Assembly: GCF_038397725.1 (NCBI RefSeq)
Contig: NZ_CP151634.1
Location: 3,720,001-3,784,000 of the forward strand
Direction of reading: 5' to 3'
Source of the DNA: Microbacterium sp. LWO13-1.2
Lineage (GTDB): Bacteria > Actinomycetota > Actinomycetes > Actinomycetales > Microbacteriaceae
DNA: 64,000 nucleotides
Numbering within the stretch: the stretch's first letter is position 1; every line of letters begins with the position of its first letter. Below the pieces are notes generated by a model. The model saw only the letters and a list, made by a program, of their open reading frames with translations, searched no databases and had not been told where the DNA came from. Below, one piece after another: positions 35,908-47,100 of the stretch. A program made the translations under genes and the position numbers.

Positions 35908-35983
35908 ACCTGCAGGACCGAATCACGGATGCATGACGAAACGCCGTGGAACGGCCCGACATCCGTGCATCGGTCCTGCAGGT
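35908..35983. repeat. Large imperfect inverted repeat with nested hairpin, downstream of hisS
   Basis: Twenty-four-base arms (35908-35931 and 35960-35983) pair with two mismatches. The 28-base interval contains its own 5-bp hairpin (35943-35947 with 35951-35955). It starts 15 bases after the hisS stop on the minus strand. It may be an elaborate terminator or a structured 3' element; no T-tract is evident. Confidence 0.65.
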
Positions 35984-35997
35984 GGACCCGGCCCCGG

Positions 35998-37281
35998 TCA
36001 GGAGAGCGGCTTGAGTTCCAGGTTCCCCGGCTCGGCACCCGCCGAGAGCATCGCGAACGACGTGTACCCATCGGATGCCGAACGCTCCAGCAGCGCCTTG
36101 AGGTTCTTGGTGCGACGCTCGAGGCGCACGCGTGCGCCGGTTCCGATCAACGCGGACTTGTGCGCGGCGAGCTCGGAGATCGAGACGTCGGCGTCGTGGA
36201 TCAGCACGACCGACGACGCTTCGGCCTCCGGGGCCGTGGTGACGAGGTCGACGAGACGCTCGAAGCCGAGCGAGAACCCGACCGCGGGCACCTGCTGACC
36301 GAGGAACCGGCCGATCATGCCGTCGTAGCGTCCGCCGCCGCCGAGCGAGTAGTCGACAGAGGGGTGGGCGAGCTCGAAGATCGTGCCCGTGTAATAGCCC
36401 ATGCCGCGCACCAGGAACGGGTCGAAGACGAGCGGGATGTCGGTCTGGCCGGTCCCGGCCGCCACCGCCTCGCCGATGCCGACCAGGTGCCCGACGATCT
36501 CGTCCGGCGCCCCCTCCGGCAGCGCCTTGCGGATCTGGCGCTCCCCGAACGGGTTGTACTCCATGGTCTGCGGCCGAGTCAGGAACGCCTCGAAGGCGTC
36601 GACGGTGGATGCCGCTGCGCCGCGCTCGCGCAACTCAGCGGCCACGCCGCTCGGCCCGATCTTGTCGAGCTTGTCGATGGTGATGAGCACGCCGGGGCGT
36701 TCATCCGCCGTGAAGCCGAACGTGCCCAGCATCCAGTCCAGGACCCGTCGGTCGTTGATGCGCACGGTCGCACCCTCGAGTCCGAGTGCGTCCACCGCGT
36801 CGAGCGAGGCGACCATGAGCTCGGCCTCGGCACGCGCCGAGTCGTCGCCGATGACGTCGATGTCGCACTGCACGAACTGCCGGTAACGACCCTTCTGCGG
36901 GCGCTCGGCACGCCAGACCGATCCGATCTGGATCGAGCGGAACACGGCGGGCAACTGGCCGCGGTTCGTCGCATAGAAGCGCGCGAGCGGCACCGTGAGG
37001 TCGTAGCGCAGGCCCAGGTCGGAGAGCGCGGCCGGGTCATCGGCGGCATCCCGGATCGCTTCGGCGTCAAGACCTCGACGCAGCACGTTGTAGGCGAGCT
37101 TCTCGTTGTCGCCGCCGATCCCCGCGTGCAGACGCGAGTACTCCTCCACCACCGGGGTCTCGATCTCGTCGAATCCGTGCGCCCGATAGCGGTCGCGGAT
37201 GACGGAGAGCACGCCTTCACGGCGGGCCTTGTCGGCGGGGAGGATGTCGCGCATTCCGCGCGGCGGGTTCACAGTAGCCAC
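35998..37281 (-). CDS. hisS: Histidyl-tRNA synthetase
   Basis: The 427-residue class II synthetase charges tRNA-His. It has the PPRGMRDILP opening, motif 2 (VFRSIQIGSVWRAERP followed by RYRQFVQCDIDVIG), the histidine-specific LVRGMGYYTGTIFE, motif 3 (GGGGRYDGMIGRFLG to GFSLGFERL) and an anticodon-binding C-terminal domain. GTG 37281 was chosen because GGAAGGA lies upstream and homologues start at this point. It lies 45 bases downstream of mazG. Confidence 0.96.
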   Translation of the reverse strand: MATVNPPRGMRDILPADKARREGVLSVIRDRYRAHGFDEIETPVVEEYSRLHAGIGGDNEKLAYNVLRRGLDAEAIRDAADDPAALSDLGLRYDLTVPLARFYATNRGQLPAVFRSIQIGSVWRAERPQKGRYRQFVQCDIDVIGDDSARAEAELMVASLDAVDALGLEGATVRINDRRVLDWMLGTFGFTADERPGVLITIDKLDKIGPSGVAAELRERGAAASTVDAFEAFLTRPQTMEYNPFGERQIRKALPEGAPDEIVGHLVGIGEAVAAGTGQTDIPLVFDPFLVRGMGYYTGTIFELAHPSVDYSLGGGGRYDGMIGRFLGQQVPAVGFSLGFERLVDLVTTAPEAEASSVVLIHDADVSISELAAHKSALIGTGARVRLERRTKNLKALLERSASDGYTSFAMLSAGAEPGNLELKPLS

Positions 37282-37326
37282 GGATCTATCCTTCCAGGTC
37301 CGCCGGGCATCCACGCCGCGGTGCGG

Positions 37327-37989
37327 TCAGGCCTCGGCCTGGCGCACCTCGTCCTCCAGCGCCCGGAGCCGCTCGCGGAGGGCGCGCTCGGCGTCCCAGC
37401 CGTTGGCCCTGGCCGTCGCGACGAGCGCCAGCAGGGCGTCACCGAGTTCGGCTTCGGATGCCGGCGCCCCGACGGGCTCCGGCACGGAGACGCGCACGCC
37501 GGCCGCGCGGCCGGCGAGCTTCTGCGCGAGCGCGAGCGCTGGCATCCCCCGTGGAACGCCGTCGAGAACGCTCGTCCTCGCGCGCTTCTCCGCAGCCTTC
37601 GCGGCGTTCCAGTGCACGAGCACCTCTTCGGGAGTGCGCGCGATCTCACCGGCGAAGACGTGCGGATGCCGACGCACCATCTTGGCGGTCAAGGTACGCG
37701 CGACGTCATCGATGTCGAAGGGATCGTCGGGATCCTGAGCGGCGATCGCGGCGTGGAACAGCACCTGCCAGAGCAGGTCGCCGAGTTCCTCGCGCAGATC
37801 GGCGCGCGTACCGCTCTCGACCGCGTCGATCACCTCGTGCGATTCCTCGATGAGGTACGGAATCAGGTCACGGTGCGTGATGCGCTCGGACCACACGCAC
37901 CTCTCGCGCACCTCGCGCATCGTCTCGGCGGCGACCCGCAAGGGGTCGGCGCCCGGTACGCCGTCGCGACGGTCGGAGTGCGGAGACAC
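37327..37989 (-). CDS. mazG: MazG family nucleoside triphosphate pyrophosphohydrolase
   Basis: The 220-residue enzyme belongs to the all-alpha NTP pyrophosphatase group, which removes non-canonical or excess NTPs. The metal-binding pattern EESHEVIDAVESG, then REELGDLLWQVLFHAAIA, is the ExxE...ExxD signature. The FDIDDVARTLTAKMVRRHPHVF segment is also characteristic. GTG at 37989 with AGGGAGA upstream gives the expected length; the frame extends further but into poor sequence. It precedes hisS on the same strand. Confidence 0.93.
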   Translation of the reverse strand: MSPHSDRRDGVPGADPLRVAAETMREVRERCVWSERITHRDLIPYLIEESHEVIDAVESGTRADLREELGDLLWQVLFHAAIAAQDPDDPFDIDDVARTLTAKMVRRHPHVFAGEIARTPEEVLVHWNAAKAAEKRARTSVLDGVPRGMPALALAQKLAGRAAGVRVSVPEPVGAPASEAELGDALLALVATARANGWDAERALRERLRALEDEVRQAEA

Positions 37990-38024
37990 GGTTCTCCCTT
38001 CGGCCGGGGCAGTCGCCCCGGATC

Positions 38025-39200
38025 TCACGATGTCGCCGCAGCGACCTGTCGATACCACCTGGACCGCAGCGACACGATCACGCCGGAGAGCACGAGAGCC
38101 ACGAACGATCCCACGATCACGCCGAGAATGGCCTGGTCGCGGACGACGGCATCATCGGCGAACGCGAGGTTGGCCAGCAGCAGCGACACGGTGAAGCCGA
38201 TGCCGCCGAGTGCGCCGGCAGCGAGGATGTCTGCGAACGGCAACGCGGGCTTGGTGCCCTTCGGCCGGATGCGCATCGCCACCCAGCCGAACAGACTGAT
38301 TCCGACGATCTTGCCGACCGGCAGCGCCACGGCGATGCCCCAGAACGCCGGTGAGAGTTCGCTCGGCGAGAGGGCGGGAATGACCACGAATGCCGCGACG
38401 AAGGCGAACAGCGGCAGGATGAAGCCGTTCACGGCGGGTTCCAGGGCATGCCGGACCCGCTCCGCCGGCACCGGCGACATCACCAGTCCGAGCAGCACGC
38501 CTGCGATCGTCGCGTGGATGCCGGATGCCGCGACGAGTCCCCAGGTCACGACACCCAGCACGCCCATCGCCACGGCGACGCCGGAATGACCGGTCTTGTG
38601 CAGCAGGCGACTCAGTAGCGCGAACGCGACGACAGCGACCAGCGCGAGCCCGAGCAGAACCCACTGCACGTCACGGGCGAACAGCACCGCGATGAAGATG
38701 ATGCCGATGATGTCGTCGAGGATGGCGAGGGCGAGCAGGAAGACCCGCACGCCGGCGGGCAGCCCCTTGCCGAACATCGCGAGCACGCCGAGCGCGAATG
38801 CGATATCGGTCGCCGTCGGGATCGGCCAGCCCGATGCTGTGTCGCCACCGCCGGCGAACAGCAGATACACCGCGATCGGAACGAGCACACCGCCGGCCGC
38901 CGCGATCGCCGGTTGCATCGCCTTGTGCAGCGAGTCGAGTTCACCGTGGGTGAGCTCGTGGCGCAGTTCGATCGCCACGACGAGGAAGAAGATCGCGAGC
39001 AGACCGTCGGACACCCAATGCGCGACGGAGAGGTCGAGTCCGGTGCCGGGCACCGCGATGTGGAAGTCGAGCACGGCCGCGAGGGCGTCATGCGTGGGAA
39101 GGTTCGCCAGCAGGAGACCGAGTCCTGCTGCCAGGAGCAGGAGAACGGCGGGGAACTGCTGTCCGCGGAGGGGGTTCGCCGAGATACGCATTCCGTCCAT
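38025..39200 (-). CDS. nhaA: Na+/H+ antiporter NhaA
   Basis: The 391-residue integral membrane antiporter exchanges Na+ or Li+ for H+ for pH and salt homeostasis. The conserved ion-binding Asp pair is in LALAILDDIIGI, and other signatures are ELRHELTHGEL, PTATDIAFALGVLA and, near the C-terminus, GGIGFTVSLLLANLAF. About eleven to twelve helices are evident. ATG 39200 was chosen; ATG 39191 three codons later is also possible. It is divergent from ppc across 86 bp. Confidence 0.94.
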   Translation of the reverse strand: MDGMRISANPLRGQQFPAVLLLLAAGLGLLLANLPTHDALAAVLDFHIAVPGTGLDLSVAHWVSDGLLAIFFLVVAIELRHELTHGELDSLHKAMQPAIAAAGGVLVPIAVYLLFAGGGDTASGWPIPTATDIAFALGVLAMFGKGLPAGVRVFLLALAILDDIIGIIFIAVLFARDVQWVLLGLALVAVVAFALLSRLLHKTGHSGVAVAMGVLGVVTWGLVAASGIHATIAGVLLGLVMSPVPAERVRHALEPAVNGFILPLFAFVAAFVVIPALSPSELSPAFWGIAVALPVGKIVGISLFGWVAMRIRPKGTKPALPFADILAAGALGGIGFTVSLLLANLAFADDAVVRDQAILGVIVGSFVALVLSGVIVSLRSRWYRQVAAATS

Positions 39201-39286
39201 CGTAGAGCGCCCCCCGACGCGGCGTTTGTTACGCCGGGGAAACCCGTTGGTCACGCGTGTGGGCGAGACCCGGATACGCTCGAAAA

Positions 39287-41983
39287 GTGACCCCCGAACA
39301 CACCTTCTCCGAGCCCACGAACACCGAGGCCATCCGCGTCATCGGACGCTTCGAAGCGGGCCGCGGCATTCCGGAGCAGATGCGCTCCGACGTCAGGATG
39401 CTCGGCGGCCTGCTCGGCCGGGTGCTCCGCGAGTCCGGCGACGACGGCCTCTTCGAGGACGTCGAGCGCCTGCGGCTCGCCACCATCCAGGCATACGACC
39501 AGGAGACGCCTGAGGCTTTCGACCGCGCCGCGACCATCGCGGAGTCGTTCTCCGTCGCCCGCGCCGACGAGGTCGCCCGCGCCTTCACCTGCTACTTCCA
39601 TCTGGTCAATCTCGCCGAGGAGCACCAGCGCGTCCGGGTCCTCCGCGAGCGCGCAGGACAGCCGGGGCGTGAGGATGCCGCCGACACCGTCGCCACCGCC
39701 TATGCGCGGCTGCGGAGCGAGGTCGGCGATACCGAAGCGCGACGGCGGCTCGAGGAGCTGCGTTTTCACCCCGTGTTCACGGCGCATCCGACCGAGGCCC
39801 GTCGCCGGGCCGTGTCGTCCAGCATCCGCCGTCTGTCCGAACTGCTCACGCAGCACGATGCGGCGAGCGTCGACGGCGCCGAGGAGCAACGTGCCGAGCG
39901 ACGGATGCTGGAGGAGATCGACACGCTGTGGCGCACCGCTCCGCTGCGCGCGCAGAAGCCGTCGCCGACCGACGAGGTCCGCACCGTGATGGGCGTCTTC
40001 GACGAGACGCTCTTCACCACCGTGCCGCACGTGTACCGCCGGATCGACGACGCCCTGCGCGGCGACGAGTCCGGCGCGAGCGCACCGGTGGTCCCCGCCT
40101 TCGTGCGGGTCGGCTCCTGGGTCGGCGGCGACCGTGACGGAAACCCCTTCGTGACGGCATCCGTCACTAGAGAGGCTGCGCAGATCGCCTCCGATCACGT
40201 GCTGCGCGGACTCGAGCGCGCGCTCGAGCGGATCGGCCGCACCCTCACCCTCGACGCCGAGGACACTCCGTCGAGCGCCGCGGTCGTCGCCCTGTGGGAC
40301 GCGTTCGCGGCCGCAGAACCGTCGGTCGCCGCCGACCTCGCCACGCGCTCCCCCGGCGAACCTCACCGGCGGGTGCTCCTCGCTCTCGCACGGCGGGTCG
40401 CCGCGACGCGCAGTCGCGCCGGCTCCCTGGGCTACGGTGCCCCCGAGGAGCTGCTCGACGACCTGCGCGTCATCCAGACCTCGCTGGCGGATGCCGGGGC
40501 GAAACGCCATGCCTTCGGCGGCATCCAGCATCTGATCTGGCAGGTCGAGTCCTACGGCTTCCACCTGACCGAACTCGAGGTCCGCCAGCACTCCCAGGTG
40601 CACGCGAAGGCGCTCGCCGAGCTGGAGAGCGGCGAGGCCGTCAGCGCTCAGACCGAAGAGGTACTCGAGGTCTTCCGCGCGATCGCCGACATTCAACGCG
40701 ACTACGGCCTGCGTGCCGCCGGCCGCTACGTGGTGTCGTTCACGCAGGCGGCATCCGATCTCGCAGCAGTGCACCGCCTCGCCCGCCACGCGCTCGGCGA
40801 CGATGCGCTCGTGCTCGATGTGGTGCCCCTGTTCGAGACGTTCGCCGACCTGCAGGCCGCACCCGACATCCTCGCCGAGGTCGTCACGTTCCCCGAGTTC
40901 CAGGCGCGGATGGCCGCGACCGGCAATCGCCTCGAGGTCATGCTCGGCTACTCGGACTCGTCGAAGGACGTCGGGCCGGTCGCCGCGAACCTCGCCCTGT
41001 ACGAGGCACAGGAGAAGATCGCCCAGTGGGCGCAGGAATCGGGCATCACGCTCACCCTGTTCCATGGCCGCGGCGGGGCTCTCGGCCGTGGCGGCGGACC
41101 GGCGAACTCCGCGATCCTGGCGCAACCACCGCACTCCGTCGACGGACGTTTCAAGCTCACGGAACAGGGCGAGGTCATCTTCGCCCGCTACGGCGAGCCG
41201 GCCATCGCGATGCGCCACATCGACCAGGTCGCCGCAGCGACGCTGCTCGCCTCGTCGCCCACCGTCGAGGCGCGCACCAGCAGCGCCGCCGCGCGCTACG
41301 CGGACATCGCCGCCGTCATGGACGTCGCCTCGCGGGAGCGCTTCTTCTCGCTCGTGAAGGCGGAGGGCTTCGCGCCGTGGTTCGCGACGGTCACCCCGAT
41401 GGAGGAGATCGGACTGCTCGCGCTCGGCTCGCGACCCGCGCGCCGCGGCCTCTCCGTCGAGTCCCTCGAAGACCTCCGAGCCATCCCGTGGGTGTTCGCG
41501 TGGACGCAAGCCCGCATCAACCTCGCCGGCTGGTTCGGACTCGGTACCGCACTCGAGGCCATCGGCGACGAGGCGCTGCTCGCCGAGGCGTACCGGGAGT
41601 GGCCGCTGCTGCGCACGATGGTCGACAACGTCGCCATGAGCCTGGCGAAGACCGACGAGCGCATCGCCCGCCAGTACCTCGCGCTCGGCGACCGCGACGA
41701 CCTCGCCGCCCTCGTGCTGGACGAGCTCGCCCTCACCCGCGAATGGGTCATCCGGCTCACCGGCGGAGACCGCCTGCTGGAGAACAAGCCGATCCTGCAG
41801 CGCGCTGTGCAGCTGCGCAGTCCCTACGTCGACGCGTTGTCGCTGCTGCAGCTGCGTGCTCTTCGGGCGCTCCGCTCCTCGGCGGCCACAGCCCCGGAGG
41901 GCTCGGGAGCGGATGCCGAGCAGCAGCGGCTCCTGCTGCTGTCCGTCAGCGGAGTCGCGGCCGGCCTGCAGAACACCGGGTGA
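39287..41983 (+). CDS. ppc: Phosphoenolpyruvate carboxylase
   Basis: The 898-residue anaplerotic enzyme carboxylates PEP to oxaloacetate. The first catalytic His is in FTAHPTEARRR (near residue 166). GYSDSSKDVG and the phosphate loop FHGRGGALGRGGGP are intact, and the C-terminal block ends in NTG, the usual PEPC terminus involved in feedback inhibition by aspartate/malate. The GTG start has only a weak ribosome-binding site. It is followed after 59 bases by glutamate dehydrogenase, suggesting shared control of carbon flow into 2-oxoglutarate/glutamate. Confidence 0.97.
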   Translation: MTPEHTFSEPTNTEAIRVIGRFEAGRGIPEQMRSDVRMLGGLLGRVLRESGDDGLFEDVERLRLATIQAYDQETPEAFDRAATIAESFSVARADEVARAFTCYFHLVNLAEEHQRVRVLRERAGQPGREDAADTVATAYARLRSEVGDTEARRRLEELRFHPVFTAHPTEARRRAVSSSIRRLSELLTQHDAASVDGAEEQRAERRMLEEIDTLWRTAPLRAQKPSPTDEVRTVMGVFDETLFTTVPHVYRRIDDALRGDESGASAPVVPAFVRVGSWVGGDRDGNPFVTASVTREAAQIASDHVLRGLERALERIGRTLTLDAEDTPSSAAVVALWDAFAAAEPSVAADLATRSPGEPHRRVLLALARRVAATRSRAGSLGYGAPEELLDDLRVIQTSLADAGAKRHAFGGIQHLIWQVESYGFHLTELEVRQHSQVHAKALAELESGEAVSAQTEEVLEVFRAIADIQRDYGLRAAGRYVVSFTQAASDLAAVHRLARHALGDDALVLDVVPLFETFADLQAAPDILAEVVTFPEFQARMAATGNRLEVMLGYSDSSKDVGPVAANLALYEAQEKIAQWAQESGITLTLFHGRGGALGRGGGPANSAILAQPPHSVDGRFKLTEQGEVIFARYGEPAIAMRHIDQVAAATLLASSPTVEARTSSAAARYADIAAVMDVASRERFFSLVKAEGFAPWFATVTPMEEIGLLALGSRPARRGLSVESLEDLRAIPWVFAWTQARINLAGWFGLGTALEAIGDEALLAEAYREWPLLRTMVDNVAMSLAKTDERIARQYLALGDRDDLAALVLDELALTREWVIRLTGGDRLLENKPILQRAVQLRSPYVDALSLLQLRALRALRSSAATAPEGSGADAEQQRLLLLSVSGVAAGLQNTG

Positions 41984-42009
41984 CCGGCGCCATGCCGCGC
42001 CTCGGATAA

Positions 42010-43413
<1,404 letters not shown>

Positions 43414-43435
43414 GACGCGCGCCGATCGCACGAAC

Positions 43436-43480
43436 GCGCTTCGATCGCAGCAATCGCCGGATTCTCTGCGATCGAAGCGC
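43436..43480. terminator. Hairpin between convergent gdhA and gamma-carbonic-anhydrase-like gene
   Basis: GCGCTTCGATCGCAG (43436-43450) pairs perfectly with 43466-43480 across a 15-base loop. It sits 22 bases after the gdhA stop and 32 bases beyond the stop of the convergent gene, suiting a two-way terminator. Confidence 0.7.
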
Positions 43481-43512
43481 TCTTCTGCGATCCGCGCGGA
43501 GAGCGGATGCCG

Positions 43513-44115
43513 CTACTCGGTGATCTCGCGATCGTCGGCATGGCGGGCGAGGGAGCGTCCGTACCGCTCCGTGAGCTGCACCATGACGTCGGGGGTGTCC
43601 CGGTCGACCCCGAACACGTAGCCGGGGAAGTCGAGCTCGCGCTGTGCGGCGGCGATCTCCTCGTGCCGGTCCGGAGACAGCACCTGGACCGGATCCCCGA
43701 CCGCCACCCAGCCGATCGGCACCACCGCGTCCTCCGGAAGCACCGTGCGCAGGTGCACGACCGCGTTGATCCGCACTTCCGCGCGGTCCCCGATGTGCGC
43801 GCCGTTGAACACCCTGGTGCCGGTGGCGAGGAACACCTCGTCACCGATGACTGCTCCGGAGACGGATGCCCCGGGTCCGATGAGCACGTGATCGCCGACG
43901 TGCACGGGATTCGCCGAGCTCGCGCGCACGATCGCGTTCTCCATCACGATGACGTTCTCGCCGAGGGTGATCGGTCCGCCCTCCGCGGTGATCACGGCGC
44001 CGTGCAGCACCTGGCAGTCGGCGCCGATCGTCACGTCGCCGGAGATCACGGCGGTGGGAGCGATGACGGCGGTGTCATGGATCCGGGGCTGGGCCCCGAG
44101 GTGCTCGTACAACAT
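43513..44115 (-). CDS. Gamma-carbonic-anhydrase-like left-handed beta-helix protein
   Basis: The 200-residue protein is built of hexapeptide repeats (residues about 15-125: AVIAPTAVISGDVTIGADCQV, VHVGDHVLIGPGASVSGAVIG and so on) that fold as a left-handed beta-helix. A C-terminal helix follows the GWVAVGDPVQVLSP segment. The overall pattern is that of gamma-class carbonic anhydrase/PaaY-like proteins. The full set of three zinc His residues is not obvious, so enzymatic activity is uncertain. Bicarbonate supply to the nearby PEP carboxylase would be attractive but is speculation. Confidence 0.82.
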   Translation of the reverse strand: MLYEHLGAQPRIHDTAVIAPTAVISGDVTIGADCQVLHGAVITAEGGPITLGENVIVMENAIVRASSANPVHVGDHVLIGPGASVSGAVIGDEVFLATGTRVFNGAHIGDRAEVRINAVVHLRTVLPEDAVVPIGWVAVGDPVQVLSPDRHEEIAAAQRELDFPGYVFGVDRDTPDVMVQLTERYGRSLARHADDREITE

Positions 44116-44180
44116 GACGTCAGACTAGTCGTCCGGGTGCCGCTGCGCGCGGCATCCGGGTGGGAAAAATGCTCCCCGCG

Positions 44181-47100
44181 CTACTCGGCCTTGACCGGCT
44201 CCGGGAAGATCGCCGTGAACAGCTGGGCGACCCAGGCCAGCAACTCTGCATCCTCCAGTGGTTCGACCCCGACGCCGATCGACGAAGCGACCGTCGGCAT
44301 CGGAACGACCAGCGCCTCTCCCCCGGCGACGAGCTTGGCCTTCGGATAGAGGCGCTGCAGGCGCACCTTCATGGAGTCCTCGAGGCGGGCGGGTGCGATC
44401 CGCAGATTCGACCCCATCACCACGACATCCGTCAGGCCCGCCCGCGCGGCGCGTCGACGCAGACGCGCGACCGCGAGCAGCCCCGCGACCTCGGCCGGGG
44501 GTGTGCCGTAGCGATCGGTGAGCTCTTCGATGACGAGGTCGATCGCGTCGTCCTTCGCCGTCGCTGTGGAGGCGGCAGAGAGCTTCTGGTACGCCTCCAG
44601 GCGCAGCCGTTCGCTGTCGATGTAGTCCTCGGGGATCCGGGCATCCAGCGGCAGCTCGAGCCTCAGCTCCGCTCCGGTCTCGACCTCTTCCCCGCGGAAG
44701 GTCGCGACTGCTTCGCCGATCATCCGCAGGTACAGATCGAAACCGACGCCCGCGATGTGCCCGGCCTGCTGAGCGCCGAGGAGGTTACCCGCACCGCGCA
44801 GCTCGAGATCCTTCAGCGCCACCTGCATGCCCGAGCCGAGGTCGTTGTTCACCGCGATCGTCTGCAGTCGGTCGGCCGCGGTCTCGGAGAGCGGCTTCAT
44901 CTCGTCATAGAGGAAGTAGGCGTAGGCCCGCTCGCGCCCTCGGCCGACTCGTCCGCGCAGCTGATGCAGCTGCGAGAGTCCGTATTTGTCGGCCCGATCG
45001 ATGATGATCGTGTTCGCGTTCGAGATGTCGAGGCCGGTCTCGACGATCGTCGTGCATACGAGCACATCGAACTTCCGCTCCCAGAAATCGTCGACGACCT
45101 GCTCCAGCTGATGCTCCCCCAGTTGCCCGTGAGCGACGGCGATCCGCGCCTCGGGTACGAGTTCGGCGAGTTGCGCCGCGACCCGCTGAATCGACTGGAC
45201 GCGGTTGTGCACGAAGAAGATCTGGCCCTCGCGGAGGATCTCGCGGCGGATGGCCGCCGTGATCTGCTTGTCGCTGCGTGGTCCGACGAACGAGAGGATC
45301 GGATGCCGATCCTCCGGCGGGGTCTGCAGGGTCGACATCTCGCGGATGCCGGTCACCGCCATCTCGAGCGTCCTCGGGATCGGCGTCGCGCTCATGGCGA
45401 GGATGTCGACGTTGGTCTTCATCTTCTTCAGCGCGTCCTTGTGCTCGACACCGAAGCGCTGCTCCTCGTCGATGATCATCAGCCCCAGATCCTTGAAGAT
45501 GATCTGGTCCGTGAGGATGCGATGGGTGCCGATCACCATGTCGACCGACCCCTCGAGCAACCCCTGGAGAGTGAGCCGGGCCTCTTTGTCGGTCTGGAAT
45601 CGCGACAGCGGACGCACTTTCACCGGGAACCCGGCGAAGCGCTCGGTGAACGTCTCCAGATGCTGCTTGACCAGCAGGGTCGTCGGCACGAGCATCGCGA
45701 CCTGCTTGCCGTCCTGGATCGCCTTGAACGCGGCACGCACCGCGACTTCGGTCTTTCCGAAGCCGACATCGCCGGAGAGCAGTCGATCCATCGGAATCGG
45801 CCGTTCCATGTCGGCCTTGATCTCGTCGATGGTCTGCAGCTGGTCCGGCGTCTCCGCGAACGGGAACGCCTCTTCGAGTTCGCGCTGCCACGGGGTGTCC
45901 GGTCCGAACGCGTAGCCCTTCGCGCTCATCCGCGCCGAGTACAGCTTGACGAGCTCGACGGCGATGTCGCGGACCGCCTTGCGGGCCTTGCCCTTCGCCT
46001 GTGCCCAGTCGCTGCCGCCCATCTTCGAGAGCGTCGGTGCTTCGCCACCGACGTACTTCGAGAGCAGATCGAGCTGGTCGGTGGGCACGAACAGCTTGTC
46101 GCCGGGGTAGCCGCGCTTGGAGGGCGCATACTCCAGCACGAGATAGTCGCGGATCGACTTGGTCGCGTTGCGGCCGCCGGTCGACACTTCGCGCTTCGTC
46201 ATCTCGACGAAGCGTCCGATGCCGTGGGTGCCGTGCACGACGAAATCGCCGGTCTTCAGCTGCAGCGGGTCGACGACGTTCTTGCGGCGGGATGCGAGCT
46301 TCTTGACGACCCGCTGGTCGCCGCCGATCGTGCGCCCGTAGAACTCGTTGTCGGTGAGGACGGCGAGTTTCGCCTGCGGAATCTGGAATCCGGCCTCGAC
46401 CGATCCCGTGACGAGCGTCGCGATCCCCGCATCCGGGAGGTCGCCCAGGTCTTCCACCACGCGCGCGGCGATGCCCCGATCCGCGAGCACGTCGCGGGCG
46501 CGATCGACGAGGCCGTGACCTGCGGCGATGACGACCACGCGCCAGCCGTCTCCGACCAGCGCCTGCACGAAATCGATCGCGCCGTCGACGTTGCCGTGGA
46601 AGGAGGGGATGACGGAGGCGTCGAGGTTCGCCGCCTCATCGTCGCCCTCGCCCAGGCCGATGCCGAACGGGCTGAGCCGCCACCACACGCCGCCGCGCTC
46701 GCGCACGACCTCGCGCAACTGCGCGACGGTGAGGAAGTCACCGGCCCCCAGATCGATCGGAGCGGACGCTCCGGATGTCGCCGCGCTCCAGGCGGCATCG
46801 AGGAACTCGCGGTTGGTGTCGCCCAGGGTGATCGCCCGCGCGGTGGAGCGTTCCGGGTCGACGATCGCCGTGGCGCTTCCGGCCGGCAGGTACTCGGCGA
46901 GCGATTTCAAGGGACCTGCGACGGCAGGCAGGAGCGATTCCATGCCCTCGACCGGGATGCCCTCGGCCATCTTCTCGAGCATGCCCGCGATCGCCGGGAA
47001 GCCGCCGATGAGCGCACGTGCCCGGTCGCGGACATCAGCGGTGAGCAGCAGTTCGCGGCTGGGCGGCAGATCGACCCCGGCGACGTCACCGGGGAGGGAC

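Noticed and set aside
35830..38589. A plus-strand open frame spanning hisS, mazG and part of nhaA
   Set aside because: It crosses three well-supported minus-strand genes and has no recognisable domain or ribosome-binding site.
43513..44115. Calling this gene a functional carbonic anhydrase
   Set aside because: The beta-helix repeats fit the family, but I could not identify all three zinc-binding His residues, so only the fold-level name is used.
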